Below, piece after piece: positions 26,954-35,364 of a stretch of 64,000 nt of DNA (its first letter is position 1; every line of letters begins with the position of its first letter). The position numbers were made by a program, and so were the translations under genes. Below the pieces are notes generated by a model, which did no database searches, was not told where the DNA came from, and saw only the letters and a list, made by a program, of their open reading frames with translations. Source of the DNA: Paramesorhizobium salinisoli (GTDB lineage: Bacteria > Pseudomonadota > Alphaproteobacteria > Rhizobiales > Rhizobiaceae); the NCBI RefSeq assembly GCF_003335045.1, contig NZ_QOZG01000007.1, positions 62,001 to 126,000 of the forward strand, written 5' to 3'.

Positions 26954-28474
26954 ATGAGCTCCGCCCTGCAGAAAAACCGGCCCGGTGCGGCCTTTCCGTT
27001 CGACAACAGTTATGTCGGTTTGCCCCCACGCTTCTTTGCGGCGCAAGCGCCGACTGCGGTGGCTGAGCCCTGGCTGATCAAGCTCAACGAGGCGCTCGCC
27101 GCCGAACTCGGGCTCGACGTCGAGACCTTGCGCCGCGACGGCGCGGCGATCTTTTCCGGCAATCTCGTTCCCGAAGGAGCCGAACCGCTGGCGATGGCCT
27201 ATGCGGGGCATCAGTTCGGCGGTTTCTCGCCGCAGCTCGGCGACGGCCGGGCGATCCTGCTCGGCGAAGTCGTCGACCGCAGTGGTAAACGCTACGATAT
27301 TCAGCTGAAGGGCACCGGGCCGACGCCGTTTTCGCGTCGCGGCGATGGCCGGGCGGCACTCGGCCCGGTGCTCAGGGAATATATCATCAGCGAGGCGATG
27401 TTTGCGCTCGGCATTCCGGCGACGCGGGCGCTGGCGGCGGTGACGACAGGCGAGCCGGTCTATCGCGAAAAGGTGCTGCCGGGCGCGGTCTTCACCCGCG
27501 TCGCGGCAAGTCACATCCGCGTCGGCACGTTCCAATACTTCGCAGCCAGGGGCGACACCGACGGCGTGCGGGCTCTGGCCGACTATGTGATCGACCGGCA
27601 TTATCCCGCGCTGAAAGAGGCCGAGACCCCCTATCTCGCGCTATTCGAAGCGGTCTGCGAACGGCAGGCGGCGCTGATTGCCCGCTGGCTGCATGTCGGC
27701 TTCATCCATGGCGTGATGAACACCGACAATATGACCGTCTCCGGCGAGACGATCGATTTCGGCCCCTGCGCCTTTATGGACGCTTACGATCCGGCGACCG
27801 TCTTCTCGTCGATAGACCAGCACGGGCGTTACGCCTATGCCAACCAGCCCGCCATCGGCCGGTGGAACCTCGCAAGGCTCGGCGAAACGCTGTTGCCGCT
27901 GATCGATGCCGAGCCGGACGGCGCGGTCGACAAGGCGAATGCAGTGATCAAGAGTTACGGCGAACGGTTCCAGGCGCATTGGCTGGTCGGCATGCGCGAA
28001 AAGATTGGCATTGCCGGCAAAGAGGACGGCGATCTCGACCTGGTGCAGGCGCTGCTGACGCTGATGCAGACGCAGGGTGCCGATTTCACCCTGACCTTCC
28101 GGCGGCTATCGGATCTTGCCAGCGACAACGCCACAGAGTCCGAATTTGCGGCAGGTTTCCGCGAGCCGGACGCCTGCGGCACCTGGCTTGCGCAGTGGCG
28201 CGAGCGGCTGTCGCGCGATCCGCAGACGGCGACGGCGACGGCGACGGCGACGGAGCGCGCCATTGCCATGCGGCGCGTCAACCCGGCCTTCATTCCGCGC
28301 AATCACCGGGTCGAACAGGCGATCGAGGCCGCGGTCGAAAACGGTGATTTCTCGCTGTTCGAGTCGCTGCTGGCCGTGCTGTCGAAGCCCTATAACGACC
28401 AGCCTGGCTTTGCCGCCTATATGCAACCGCCGAAGCCCAACGAGCGGGTGCTTGCGACCTTCTGCGGAACGTGA
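26954..28474 (+). CDS. selO: SelO/YdiU-family protein adenylyltransferase (pseudokinase)
   Basis: This is a 506-residue member of the SelO (YdiU/UPF0061) family, which transfers AMP from ATP to Ser, Thr or Tyr residues of proteins in oxidative stress. Recognisable blocks are [18 protein letters not shown], the nucleotide-binding lysine in [39 protein letters not shown], and the metal/catalytic segment [20 protein letters not shown]. Length is normal. A hexanucleotide microsatellite (28225-28254) encodes a Thr-Ala run near residue 430 without breaking the frame. It stands alone. Confidence 0.93.
   Translation: MSSALQKNRPGAAFPFDNSYVGLPPRFFAAQAPTAVAEPWLIKLNEALAAELGLDVETLRRDGAAIFSGNLVPEGAEPLAMAYAGHQFGGFSPQLGDGRAILLGEVVDRSGKRYDIQLKGTGPTPFSRRGDGRAALGPVLREYIISEAMFALGIPATRALAAVTTGEPVYREKVLPGAVFTRVAASHIRVGTFQYFAARGDTDGVRALADYVIDRHYPALKEAETPYLALFEAVCERQAALIARWLHVGFIHGVMNTDNMTVSGETIDFGPCAFMDAYDPATVFSSIDQHGRYAYANQPAIGRWNLARLGETLLPLIDAEPDGAVDKANAVIKSYGERFQAHWLVGMREKIGIAGKEDGDLDLVQALLTLMQTQGADFTLTFRRLSDLASDNATESEFAAGFREPDACGTWLAQWRERLSRDPQTATATATATERAIAMRRVNPAFIPRNHRVEQAIEAAVENGDFSLFESLLAVLSKPYNDQPGFAAYMQPPKPNERVLATFCGT
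28225..28254 (+). repeat. GACGGC hexanucleotide repeat inside selO
   Basis: Four perfect GACGGC units followed by GACGGA encode alternating Thr and Ala. Loss or gain of units keeps the frame, so the linker length in this part of SelO could vary between strains. Confidence 0.85.
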
Positions 28475-28581
28475 CAGCCGGTATACCGGCACTGAAGCAC
28501 CATCCGCCCGTTGCCGGATCGATATCCGGTTCAAGCCGAGATGGATGCGCGAGCCGCCATTACCGCGTTGAAATTTCCAGC

Positions 28582-28779
28582 ATGGGAACTATTTGCTGCA
28601 CCGGTGGTTGCCAACGCTCTTGCGAGGGACCGCCGATAAAGAAAAATAACATCCTGATCACCGCTGGCGCAGTGATCGTCCTGATCTTCATTCTCCTGTT
28701 TTTCACCGGCATCGGCCAAGACGAACCTCAAATCACTGGACAGTCATCCCCGCACGCGCTCGCTAAATCCCAGCAGTGA
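28582..28779 (+). CDS. Possible small single-pass membrane protein
   Basis: A short frame of about 65 residues contains one clear transmembrane helix (ILITAGAVIVLIFILLFFTG) preceded by KKN and followed by a short polar tail. The N-terminal stretch from the ATG at 28582 is Cys-rich and may not be real; no ribosome site is evident. No family is recognised. Confidence 0.4.
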   Translation: MGTICCTGGCQRSCEGPPIKKNNILITAGAVIVLIFILLFFTGIGQDEPQITGQSSPHALAKSQQ

Positions 28780-28807
28780 GTAGGAACCGCCATGGCTATC
28801 ACAGCAG

Positions 28808-28966
28808 ATCTTCTTCATCATCATCGGGCTCACTCTTGGCGGCGGCGGGCTCTAGCTCGTCACGCTCGGCGGCAGCATCTTCTGTCTGTTCGCCGGGCTG
28901 ATGTTCCTGACTACCGCCGGGCTGCTGCTGATGCGCAAGGCGGTGGCGCTCTGGGTCTCTTCGTAA
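28808..28966 (+). pseudogene. Membrane-bound PQQ glucose dehydrogenase (gcd), N-terminal remnant
   Basis: The minor plus-strand frame reads IFFIIIGLTLGGGGL, a TAG, then LVTLGGSIFCLFAGLMFL and TTAGLLLMRKAVALWV before a stop. This matches the first two membrane helices of quinoprotein glucose dehydrogenase. The TAG stands where family members have Trp (TGG to TAG). Everything after helix two is absent. It is therefore a relic of about 50 codons. Confidence 0.65.
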
Positions 28967-29050
28967 TCCTCGGAAAAACGCTCGCGCGAGAGAAAGAGCT
29001 TTAGCGCATTCTGCGCCACTGGCTTGATCCGCTCAGCGCATCCCGACTGA

Positions 29051-29080
29051 AAGACTCCAATTAAGTGCCAAGTGAGAACA
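29051..29080 (-). repeat. Transposon-end-like motif, copy 2
   Basis: On the minus strand this reads TGTTCTCACTTGGCACTTAA followed by TTGGAGTCTT. It differs from the copies at 26764 and 38171 at several positions but keeps the GGCA-TTAATTGG core. It lies 85 bases after the gcd remnant, so the deletion of gcd may have ended at a transposon boundary. Confidence 0.45.
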
Positions 29081-29193
29081 CGTCAAAAAAGGTCAGAAAC
29101 TTCTTGCCAAACGGGCGGCAACCACAGAAGCGCCAAGCGACACCCTGTTCGAACAGGGCGTGGTCCTGAATGAGACGCAGAAGGCGCGGACCG

Positions 29194-29601
29194 TCATGGC
29201 TCACAGGCCTCGTCCGTAGCAAGCTCAAAGCCCTCGTCCAGCCAACCGGTAATGCCACCGGCCATGATTTTCACCGGACGGCCGAGTTCCGCAAGGCGCA
29301 GTGCGCCGCGAGCGGCCCCGTTGCAATGCGGCCCCGCGCAATAGGTGACAAACAGCGTATCATCGGGCCAAGCTGCCAGTTTCGAACGAACGATCTTGCC
29401 ATGCGGCAGGTTGAGCGCTCCAGGAACATGGCCCTTAGCGAACATCTGCGGACTGCGGACGTCGAGCAGAACGAAATCGGCGCCCCTGCAGAGCGCGTCA
29501 TGGACGTCCCAACAGTCAGTCTCAAAGGTGAATTCAGCGGCAAAATGCTGACGGGCGACATCGCTCGGGGCGGCAGAGATTTCGGTAACGGCGGACTTCA
29601 T
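29194..29601 (-). CDS. Rhodanese-like domain protein
   Basis: This is a 135-residue single-domain rhodanese. The entry motif VLLDVRSPQMFAKGHVPGA and the active-site loop YCAGPHCNGA, with the catalytic Cys at the loop start, are present, and GGITGWLDEGFEL closes the domain. It would be a cytosolic sulfurtransferase or a thiol-based sensor. It is divergent from ftrA with a 90-base gap; rhodanese genes and FtrA-type regulators are often neighbours, so FtrA probably regulates it. Confidence 0.9.
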   Translation of the reverse strand: MKSAVTEISAAPSDVARQHFAAEFTFETDCWDVHDALCRGADFVLLDVRSPQMFAKGHVPGALNLPHGKIVRSKLAAWPDDTLFVTYCAGPHCNGAARGALRLAELGRPVKIMAGGITGWLDEGFELATDEACEP

Positions 29602-29691
29602 TGTGGGCTCCAGTTTTCAAGATCACGCCACGATATGGCCGCCACGGCCTTTGTGTTGCAATTGGCGTAAATGACAATATAAGTAAGGATC

Positions 29692-30699
29692 ATGCCAACC
29701 ATCTCGAACAATCCCGACCGCATTCAAACCACCGGTCCCCTGGCCGTCGCGCTGCTTTATGACGGACTCTGCACTTTCGAGTTCGGCATCGCAGCCGAGG
29801 TCTTCGGGCTTTACCGCCCCGAGATGGGACCAGGCTGGTATCGGTTCGCAAGTTGTGCGATCGAGGAGGGTCCGCTGCGCGCCCATGGCGGCTTCGTGCT
29901 CCAGCCCGGCCGCGGGCCGGATCTGATCGCTGAGGCGGATATCGTCGTCGTCCCAGGTTGGAAGGGGGCGCAAGTTTCCGTGCCGGAGACGCTTTGCGGT
30001 CAGCTTCGTGCCGCGCATGCACGCGGGGCGCGGCTCATGTCGATCTGCTCGGGAGCCTTCGTACTGGCTGCGACGGGCTTACTTGACGGTGGCACCGCCG
30101 CTACCCATTGGCGCTATGCCGAAGCGCTGCGGGCCCGCTTTCCGAAAGTGCGCGTCGACGCGAACTCACTTTATCGTGGCCATGATCGGATATTCACCTC
30201 GGCGGGCAGTGCGGCCGGGATTGATCTGCTGATCGATATCGTACGACAGGATTTCGGCCCCGAGGCCGCGAATTCGGTCGCCCGGCGCCTGGTGGTGCCA
30301 GGGCACCGCTCAGGCGGACAGGCGCAGTTTTTGGAACGTCCTGTTCCCGTTCGCCCGGGCGGAGAGATCGCGCCATTGCTGGACCGGATGCGCGAAAATC
30401 TGGAGCGGAACTGGACGACGGACGTCATGGCCCGTGAATGCAAGATGAGTCTGCGGACTTTCTTGCGCCGCTTCCACGAGGCAACTGGCCGCAGTCCTGG
30501 CGACTGGCTAATCGAAGAGCGAGTCGAGGCCGCCAAAGCGCTATTGTGCGAACGCCTTCGTAGCATCGAAACCATTTCTGCCGCCGTAGGCTTTGGTTCG
30601 GCCCATGCGCTGCGCTACCATTTCCGCAGGAAAGCGGGCCTGACGCCGACCGGATACAGGTCCCGCTTCATACCTGTCGGGGTTCCAGAACTCACGTAG
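29692..30699 (+). CDS. ftrA: FtrA-type AraC regulator with DJ-1/PfpI domain
   Basis: This is a 335-residue GlxA/FtrA-type regulator. The N-terminal half is a class I glutamine amidotransferase-like DJ-1/PfpI domain (VVVPGW, then LMSICSGAFVLAATGLLDGG with the elbow Cys). The family signature VPGHRSGGQAQF precedes a C-terminal AraC helix-turn-helix pair (ECKMSLRTFLRRFHEATGRS). It is divergent from the rhodanese gene. Regulation of that gene is inferred. Confidence 0.9.
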   Translation: MPTISNNPDRIQTTGPLAVALLYDGLCTFEFGIAAEVFGLYRPEMGPGWYRFASCAIEEGPLRAHGGFVLQPGRGPDLIAEADIVVVPGWKGAQVSVPETLCGQLRAAHARGARLMSICSGAFVLAATGLLDGGTAATHWRYAEALRARFPKVRVDANSLYRGHDRIFTSAGSAAGIDLLIDIVRQDFGPEAANSVARRLVVPGHRSGGQAQFLERPVPVRPGGEIAPLLDRMRENLERNWTTDVMARECKMSLRTFLRRFHEATGRSPGDWLIEERVEAAKALLCERLRSIETISAAVGFGSAHALRYHFRRKAGLTPTGYRSRFIPVGVPELT

Positions 30700-31100
30700 C
30701 TCAGCGTCCGCATTCGCTTATTCGCTTTTTCGAGCCATTCATGATTCATGATGCCGGACGCCAACGATAGAGCGCTGGGCCGCACTTTGCCGTCTACAGG
30801 GGCTAGTCAACCGCTGTTTCGTGGCAAAACCGGCCAAAACTCCCTATCGTGGGAAAGTTGTCATTGTCGCTTAGTAACCCGCCCGAACGCTTAAGGTAGC
30901 CGCGCCTGTTCTCGCTCTCTCCTGAGACACCTTGCCTGTCTGCATATCCGTATCACTGCTAGTGGCGTTTTATCAGCGATTGTTTCGCAGCCCATGTCTC
31001 ATATTCCCGGAGGAGATCCTCGACTACCGACCACTGCGGATATTTGCTCCGCAAGAGTTCATCGTGCTGGTTGCCCTGGGGACGATGCGGCCCTCCCGCT
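30700..31100. other. Gap with no recognised gene
   Basis: No frame here matches a family I recognise. The sequence is GC-rich with short open frames on both strands and leads into an IS91 relic, so it is probably decayed mobile-element DNA. Confidence 0.4.
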
Positions 31101-31270
31101 GCTCGATCTGCGAGGGTGTCGTTGCGTCCGGCCCTCCTCCTTCCGGTCAGGGTGCTCGGCGGGTTGTTCCGACGCCTGTTTCTCAGCCCCATGATCGCGC
31201 GGTACGATGTGGGACGCTCGCGTTCTTCGGCGCCCTTACACCTCTCGCCGATAGCAACGCGGGATGCCGA
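31101..31270 (+). pseudogene. IS91-family transposase relic
   Basis: Two frames on the plus strand together give SLRPALLLPVRVLGGLFRRLFL and then GTLAFFGALTPLADSNA. Both match successive parts of IS91-type (Y2/HUH) transposases, where a FLPVRVLSRLFRRLFLE block is followed by a FFG-LADxxAF block. The join between them needs a frameshift and the rest of the gene is missing. Sequence 31271-31506 shows nothing I can identify. Confidence 0.55.
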
Positions 31271-31506
31271 TAGCAGTGAGTTCAGCCGTGCGTACCTCAC
31301 CGCGCTGACGAGCCAGGGCGACCGCACGTTCTCTCAGCGTAGGCTTAGGCCCCCCGGGGCAAGTCGCAGGGCCTCGGCGCGGTCTCGGTCACGTTTTCGC
31401 TGTCTGGGCGTCTGTGGCACATTCGGGAGACCGACTTTGATCCCACACAGTCCTGAAATCGACGATTACGACTTTCTGCCTGTAATCGCTAAAGACCCAA
31501 TGTCGC

Positions 31507-32182
31507 CTAGAAAGCGCATACGTCCGGGTGCAAAAGCGGCCCCCGCTTCATCCAGATAAATGCGTCCTGTTCTCCGACTTGTGCGCGAAGATCCATGCCG
31601 GCCGGCAAACGTGCCCAATCCTGCTGATTCATTGTCGCACCTTCGAGAAGGAAACTTCCGGAGACCGAGAGAAGTTCCAAACTCGCGGGATTGTCGACCG
31701 TGATGGCGCTGTTCGCACGCCATTCCTCAAGCCGCACTTCTTCATGTCCATCATCGAACAGGACCGTGGCCATGGTTGCTCCAGCCCGTGTCGCGACCAG
31801 CTTGCCCTGACCTGGGGGACGAACGGTCTGTACGCTATCGGCAGCACGGAACTGCCATAGCCTCACAAAGATGGTGCAGCCTCCCTGTGACGCGGGCGCA
31901 TGGGAGGTACCCGGCGGATTGCGGACATAGCTGCCGGCCGGGGTAGTCGCCGCCCTCATCTTGAAACACACCATCGAGAACCAGGAACTCTTCGCCTCCG
32001 CTGTGGACGTGACGGGCGAAAGCGCTGCCTGGAACGTAGCGGACGATGGAGGTGGCGCGCGCCTTTTCATCGCCGATGCGGAACAGCATCCGGCGCTCGA
32101 CACCGGGCGCCGGGCTTTGCATCCAATCCTGCAGCGACGCGTGAACGATGGCGGAGCGAGAAAGGTCGTCGTTGATGCGCAT
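31507..32182 (-). pseudogene. Two-domain cupin (ChrR-like) protein, one-base frameshift
   Basis: The 5' part ([10 protein letters not shown] to GGDYP) carries a ChrR-type cupin with [19 protein letters not shown], the metal-ligand pattern H-x-H...E. The 3' part continues one base out of frame ([17 protein letters not shown] with the third His, then a second cupin-like domain ending near 31507). The slip is in a CCCC run at about 31938-31941. Correcting it restores about 225 residues. The start could be ATG 32182 or a TTG at 32188 that overlaps the stop of an upstream SDR fragment. It is either a real pseudogene or a homopolymer error. Confidence 0.8.
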
Positions 32183-32184
32183 GG

Positions 32185-32358
32185 TCAAAGCTCCGCAAGA
32201 CCGCCATCGACGTTGATCTCGGTCCCCAGCAGGTACCGAGAATCGTCGCCGGCATGGAACGCAACTGCCGCGGCTATCTCTTCCGGCATGCCCATCCGTC
32301 CGGCCGGAACCTTCGCGGCCAACTTCTCAGCATAGGCTCTGAAGTCCTCCTCGGTCTG
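32185..32358 (-). pseudogene. SDR oxidoreductase, C-terminal fragment
   Basis: About 57 residues of a short-chain dehydrogenase C-terminus: [20 protein letters not shown], then [15 protein letters not shown] and stop. The frame is lost at about 32360, where a rightward SDR sequence begins. Its stop overlaps the alternative start of the cupin gene, so the two were once one operon. Confidence 0.8.
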
Positions 32359-32363
32359 GCCCG

Positions 32364-33134
32364 GCGAAGCGAGCCCTGATCACCGGCGCGTCCAGTGGCA
32401 TGGGTCTCGAATACGCAGAACTCTTGGCAGCGCAGAAGGTGAATCTCGTGCTCGCGGCCCGGCGCAGGGAGCCGATGGAAAAGCTCGCTGCAGAGCTTCG
32501 CCAGAAATATGGTGTCGAGGTCGTTGTCGAACCGATCGATCTTGCAGTCCCCGGTGCTGCCGCTCATTTGAAAGGCAGTCTGGACGACCAGTCACTGGAG
32601 ATCGATATTCTGGTGAACAATGCTGGCTACGGGTTGCACGGGGACTTTCTGGATACCCCGCTGGAGCGTACCAGCGATATGATACAGCTCAATATCACGG
32701 CGGTGACGGAACTGAGCTTTATCTTCGGGCAGGATATGGCAGCCCGTGGGGCCGGACAGATTCTCCTCATAGCGAGCATTCTGTCATTCCAGCCTGTTCC
32801 TGGGTTCTCCGCCTATGCCGCTACGAAGTCTTACGTCCTTTCCTTTGGTGAAGCGCTGCACGACGAGCTGCGCCCTCGCGGCGTAACTGTCACCTGCCTT
32901 TGCCCGGGCCACACAGAAACAGGATTTGATGCAGCCGCCAGCGCGCCGGTGTCACCAGTGCTGCGTTTTCTGACGATGAAGCCTCGACCGACCGCCGCAA
33001 CCGGTCTGCGGGCGCTTGCGAAAGGAAAAGCGTCCGTCCTCCCAGGGTTCATGAACAACATCATTGTATTTTCAAATCGCCTGACACCACGTTCGATGCA
33101 GCGCGCCGTCATGAAAAGCGTTACGGGGGGATAG
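32364..33134 (+). pseudogene. SDR-family oxidoreductase lacking its start
   Basis: The frame reads [20 protein letters not shown] (cofactor loop TGASSGMG), NNAGYG, then SAYAATKSYVLSFGEAL with the catalytic Tyr-x-x-x-Lys, and runs to a natural stop after about 255 codons. The native N-terminus is cut off at about 32360; the first in-frame ATG (32400) lies after most of the TGxxxGxG loop. If translated from there the enzyme would lack its cofactor loop. The junction with the minus-strand SDR fragment shows rearrangement between two SDR loci. Confidence 0.7.
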
Positions 33135-33251
33135 AATTGCAGTCGGCCGGCAACCGACGCGTCCGTTGCCGGCTTGTTGATCTTGGCGGCCAGTGTGCAT
33201 TTTCGGAAAGATCGGCATCCGGATGACAACGCGAATGCCGCGCTATCACCA

Positions 33252-33291
33252 TACCGTATATCTGTGCCCCCTTCTTTAATGTTCGGGGGCC
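33252..33291 (+). repeat. Direct repeat copy 1 (partner at 38717)
   Basis: TACCGTATATCTGTGCCC followed by a short C/T run and TAATGTTCGGGGGCC. A copy with two changes and a shorter run is at 38717-38752 in the same orientation. Both copies lie exactly where a truncated gene ends (alpha/beta hydrolase here, MFS transporter there), so the sequence may be a mobile-element end or recombination scar. Confidence 0.7.
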
Positions 33292-33754
33292 TTGATGATG
33301 AGCGGCCATGACACGGGACCGACCCGTTCGATCCCGGTCCCACCCGCAGGACCCGTGCCGGCAAGGATGGCGCGGCGGACGAGATCGGGCGCAACGAACA
33401 GGATCTGCTGCGCGACGAAGCCGCCGAGCGAGAAAGCCGATCAGGTCGATCGACTTCAGTCCCAGCGCACCGATTGCAGCGATCGTGTCGTTCGCCATTT
33501 CGGCGACGCTGAGCGGCGCTGTGCCGCCGGACGCGCCGATCCCCCGATAGTCGAGCGCATAGACCGGCCGATCCGCCGCCAATCCCTCAACGATGGGGAT
33601 CGAAATTGTCAAGGTTCGCGCCCCAATGGTTGAGCAGCAGCACCGGCACGCCAGTATCGGGCCCGAGGCGGCGATATGCGAAGCGCGTGCCGGCAGCCTC
33701 GACGTGGCGAGTCGCTGCAGTCTTCCAGTCGGCGTTACGGGTGTAGGTAGCCAT
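33276..33754 (-). pseudogene. Alpha/beta hydrolase, frameshifted and truncated
   Basis: Starts at ATG 33754 with MATYTRNADWKTAATRHVEA and PVLLLNHWGANLDNFDP. One base out of frame follows IVEGLAADRPVYALDYRGIG and SIDLIGF. After a second slip comes SLGGFVAQQILFVAPDLVRR, containing the nucleophile elbow. The slips are an extra C in a CCCC run near 33594 and an extra T near 33440. The C-terminal third is missing; the frame ends at 33276 within the 40-bp direct repeat. It resembles small hydrolases next to TetR-controlled redox genes. Confidence 0.75.
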
Positions 33755-33778
33755 GATCGTAATCTTTGGTGGAGCGCG

Positions 33779-34780
33779 TCACTTGAGCGTGACGACGACC
33801 TTCCCCTTGGCGCGACCTGTCTCGATATAGGCAAAGGCCTCGTTCAGCTTTTCGAATGGGAACACACGATCGACCACCGGGCGGATGGTGCCGTCTTCGA
33901 TCAGCTTCGTGATATGGCCGAGTTGCTCGCCGTCGGCGCGCATGAAGAGGAAAGAATAGTTGACCCCCACGCGCTTCGCCTTGCGCCGGATACCCGCGCT
34001 CATCAGGCGCAGCACGAGCCGAAGCACCGCATTCAAGCCCTGGGCGCGTGCGAAGGCGGGGTCGGGCGGACCGGAGATGGAGATCAGCTTGCTGCCAGGC
34101 TTCTGGACCTTCAGCGATTTTACCAGGGTGCAGGCGTCGAGGCTGTTGAGGACGACGTCGTAGCCCGACAGCTCTTCTTCGAACTTCTAACTGCGATAGT
34201 CGATGATGACATCCGCCCCCAGCGCTTTCACCATGGCGGTATTGGCGGCGCTCGCCGTCGTCGCGACCGTCGCGCCGAGATGCTTGGCAAGCTGAATGGC
34301 GAAGGTGCCCACGCCGCCGGAGCCCGCGTGGATGAGGACCTTCTGCCCTTTTCGCAGACCGGCTCGCTCGACCAGCACCTGCCAGGCCGTCAGCCCCACC
34401 AGAGGGATGGAAGCTGCTTCCTCCATGCTGAGGTTCTTGGGCTTCAGCGCCAGGTCGGCTTCGTTCACGGCAATGAATTCCGCGAACGTCCCAACCCGGC
34501 CATCGCGCGGCCGGGCATAGACCTCGTCGCTCGGCTTGAATCGCCGGACCTTGGACCCGACCCGAACCACGGTTCCGGCCACGTCGTGCCCCAGGATGAA
34601 GGGCGGCCGATAGGGCAGGATGAGCTTAAACTCTCCATCCCGGACCTTGGAATCCAGCAGATTGAGCCCGGCCGCATGGATTTCGACCAGGACGTCGTCA
34701 TCCCGCAGCGCCGGTTCCGGCATTTCGCCGAGGCGCAGCGCGCCCTTCTTCCTGTATCGATCGACGATGAAGGCTCTCAT
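33779..34780 (-). pseudogene. NADP-dependent zinc-type alcohol dehydrogenase/quinone oxidoreductase with internal amber codon
   Basis: The whole MDR-family gene is in one frame (about 333 codons) except for a TAG at 34187-34189 after DVIIDYRS. Before it are the GroES-like domain (PPFILGHDVAGTVVRVG) and the cofactor loop HAGSGGVGTFAIQLAKHLG. After it the protein continues with KFEEELSGYDVVLNSLD and ends FAYIETGRAKGKVVVTL. A CAG-to-TAG change would explain it. Without suppression the product stops after about 197 residues, and a second start (34036) could give only the tail. It belongs to the leftward redox cluster with DUF2147 and OYE. Confidence 0.85.
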
Positions 34781-34839
34781 GGCGTTTCTTTCCAAATGAT
34801 CTGCTCTGGATCGCACAGCCGTCCTGCCGATCCAGACCC

Positions 34840-35292
34840 TTATTCCTGGCGCAGCCAGATCTGCGAGCGACCGAGCAACGACACGCCAATGTAGCCGCGC
34901 ACGTTGAGCTTCTTGCCGCCATCGGTCAGGTGAATCTTGCTGCTATAGGTCTTGCCATTATCCGGATCGAGGATCTGGCCGCCTGTATATTCGGCGCCGT
35001 CCTGCTTCAGGTCGGACAAGATCACCAGACCGATGACCGGCGCGTTCTTGAGCGCGCCGTCGCATTTCGTGCAGATCGGGCTTTCATTCGGGGCGAGGAA
35101 GACCTTTTCGACCTTGCCTTGCAGGACGCCGCCCGTTTCCGTGATCCGGATCAGCGCCCTCGGTTTGCCGCTGACATCGTCGACATTCCTCCACAAGCCG
35201 ACGGGCGAGGCATTCTGCGCCTGTGCCGCCGGCGAGACGAGCATCGCTCCGAGACTGAGCGCGAGGAAGGCGGACCGATTCAGAACCTGCAT
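34840..35292 (-). CDS. DUF2147 exported protein
   Basis: This is 150 residues from the chosen ATG (35292), starting with a Sec signal (FLALSLGAMLVSPAAQAQ). The mature domain VGLWRNVDDVSGKPRALIRI, then DPDNGKTYSSKI and LNVRGYIGVSLLGRSQIW, is typical of DUF2147, a lipocalin-like envelope family of unknown function. Two Cys (ICTKCDG) may form a disulfide or bind a metal. It sits between the quinone-reductase-like gene and the OYE gene on the same strand. Confidence 0.9.
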   Translation of the reverse strand: MQVLNRSAFLALSLGAMLVSPAAQAQNASPVGLWRNVDDVSGKPRALIRITETGGVLQGKVEKVFLAPNESPICTKCDGALKNAPVIGLVILSDLKQDGAEYTGGQILDPDNGKTYSSKIHLTDGGKKLNVRGYIGVSLLGRSQIWLRQE

Positions 35293-35364
35293 GGTGACGA
35301 TCTCCGAAGGGATGGCGTTCCGCGACCGGCGCAATGCATGCCGCGCCGGTGCGGGCTCGATGGG

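Noticed and set aside
33593-34894. Plus-strand frame of 433 codons across the hydrolase and quinone-reductase-like genes
   Set aside because: The minus strand carries conserved protein throughout. The long plus frame is a by-product of codon bias.
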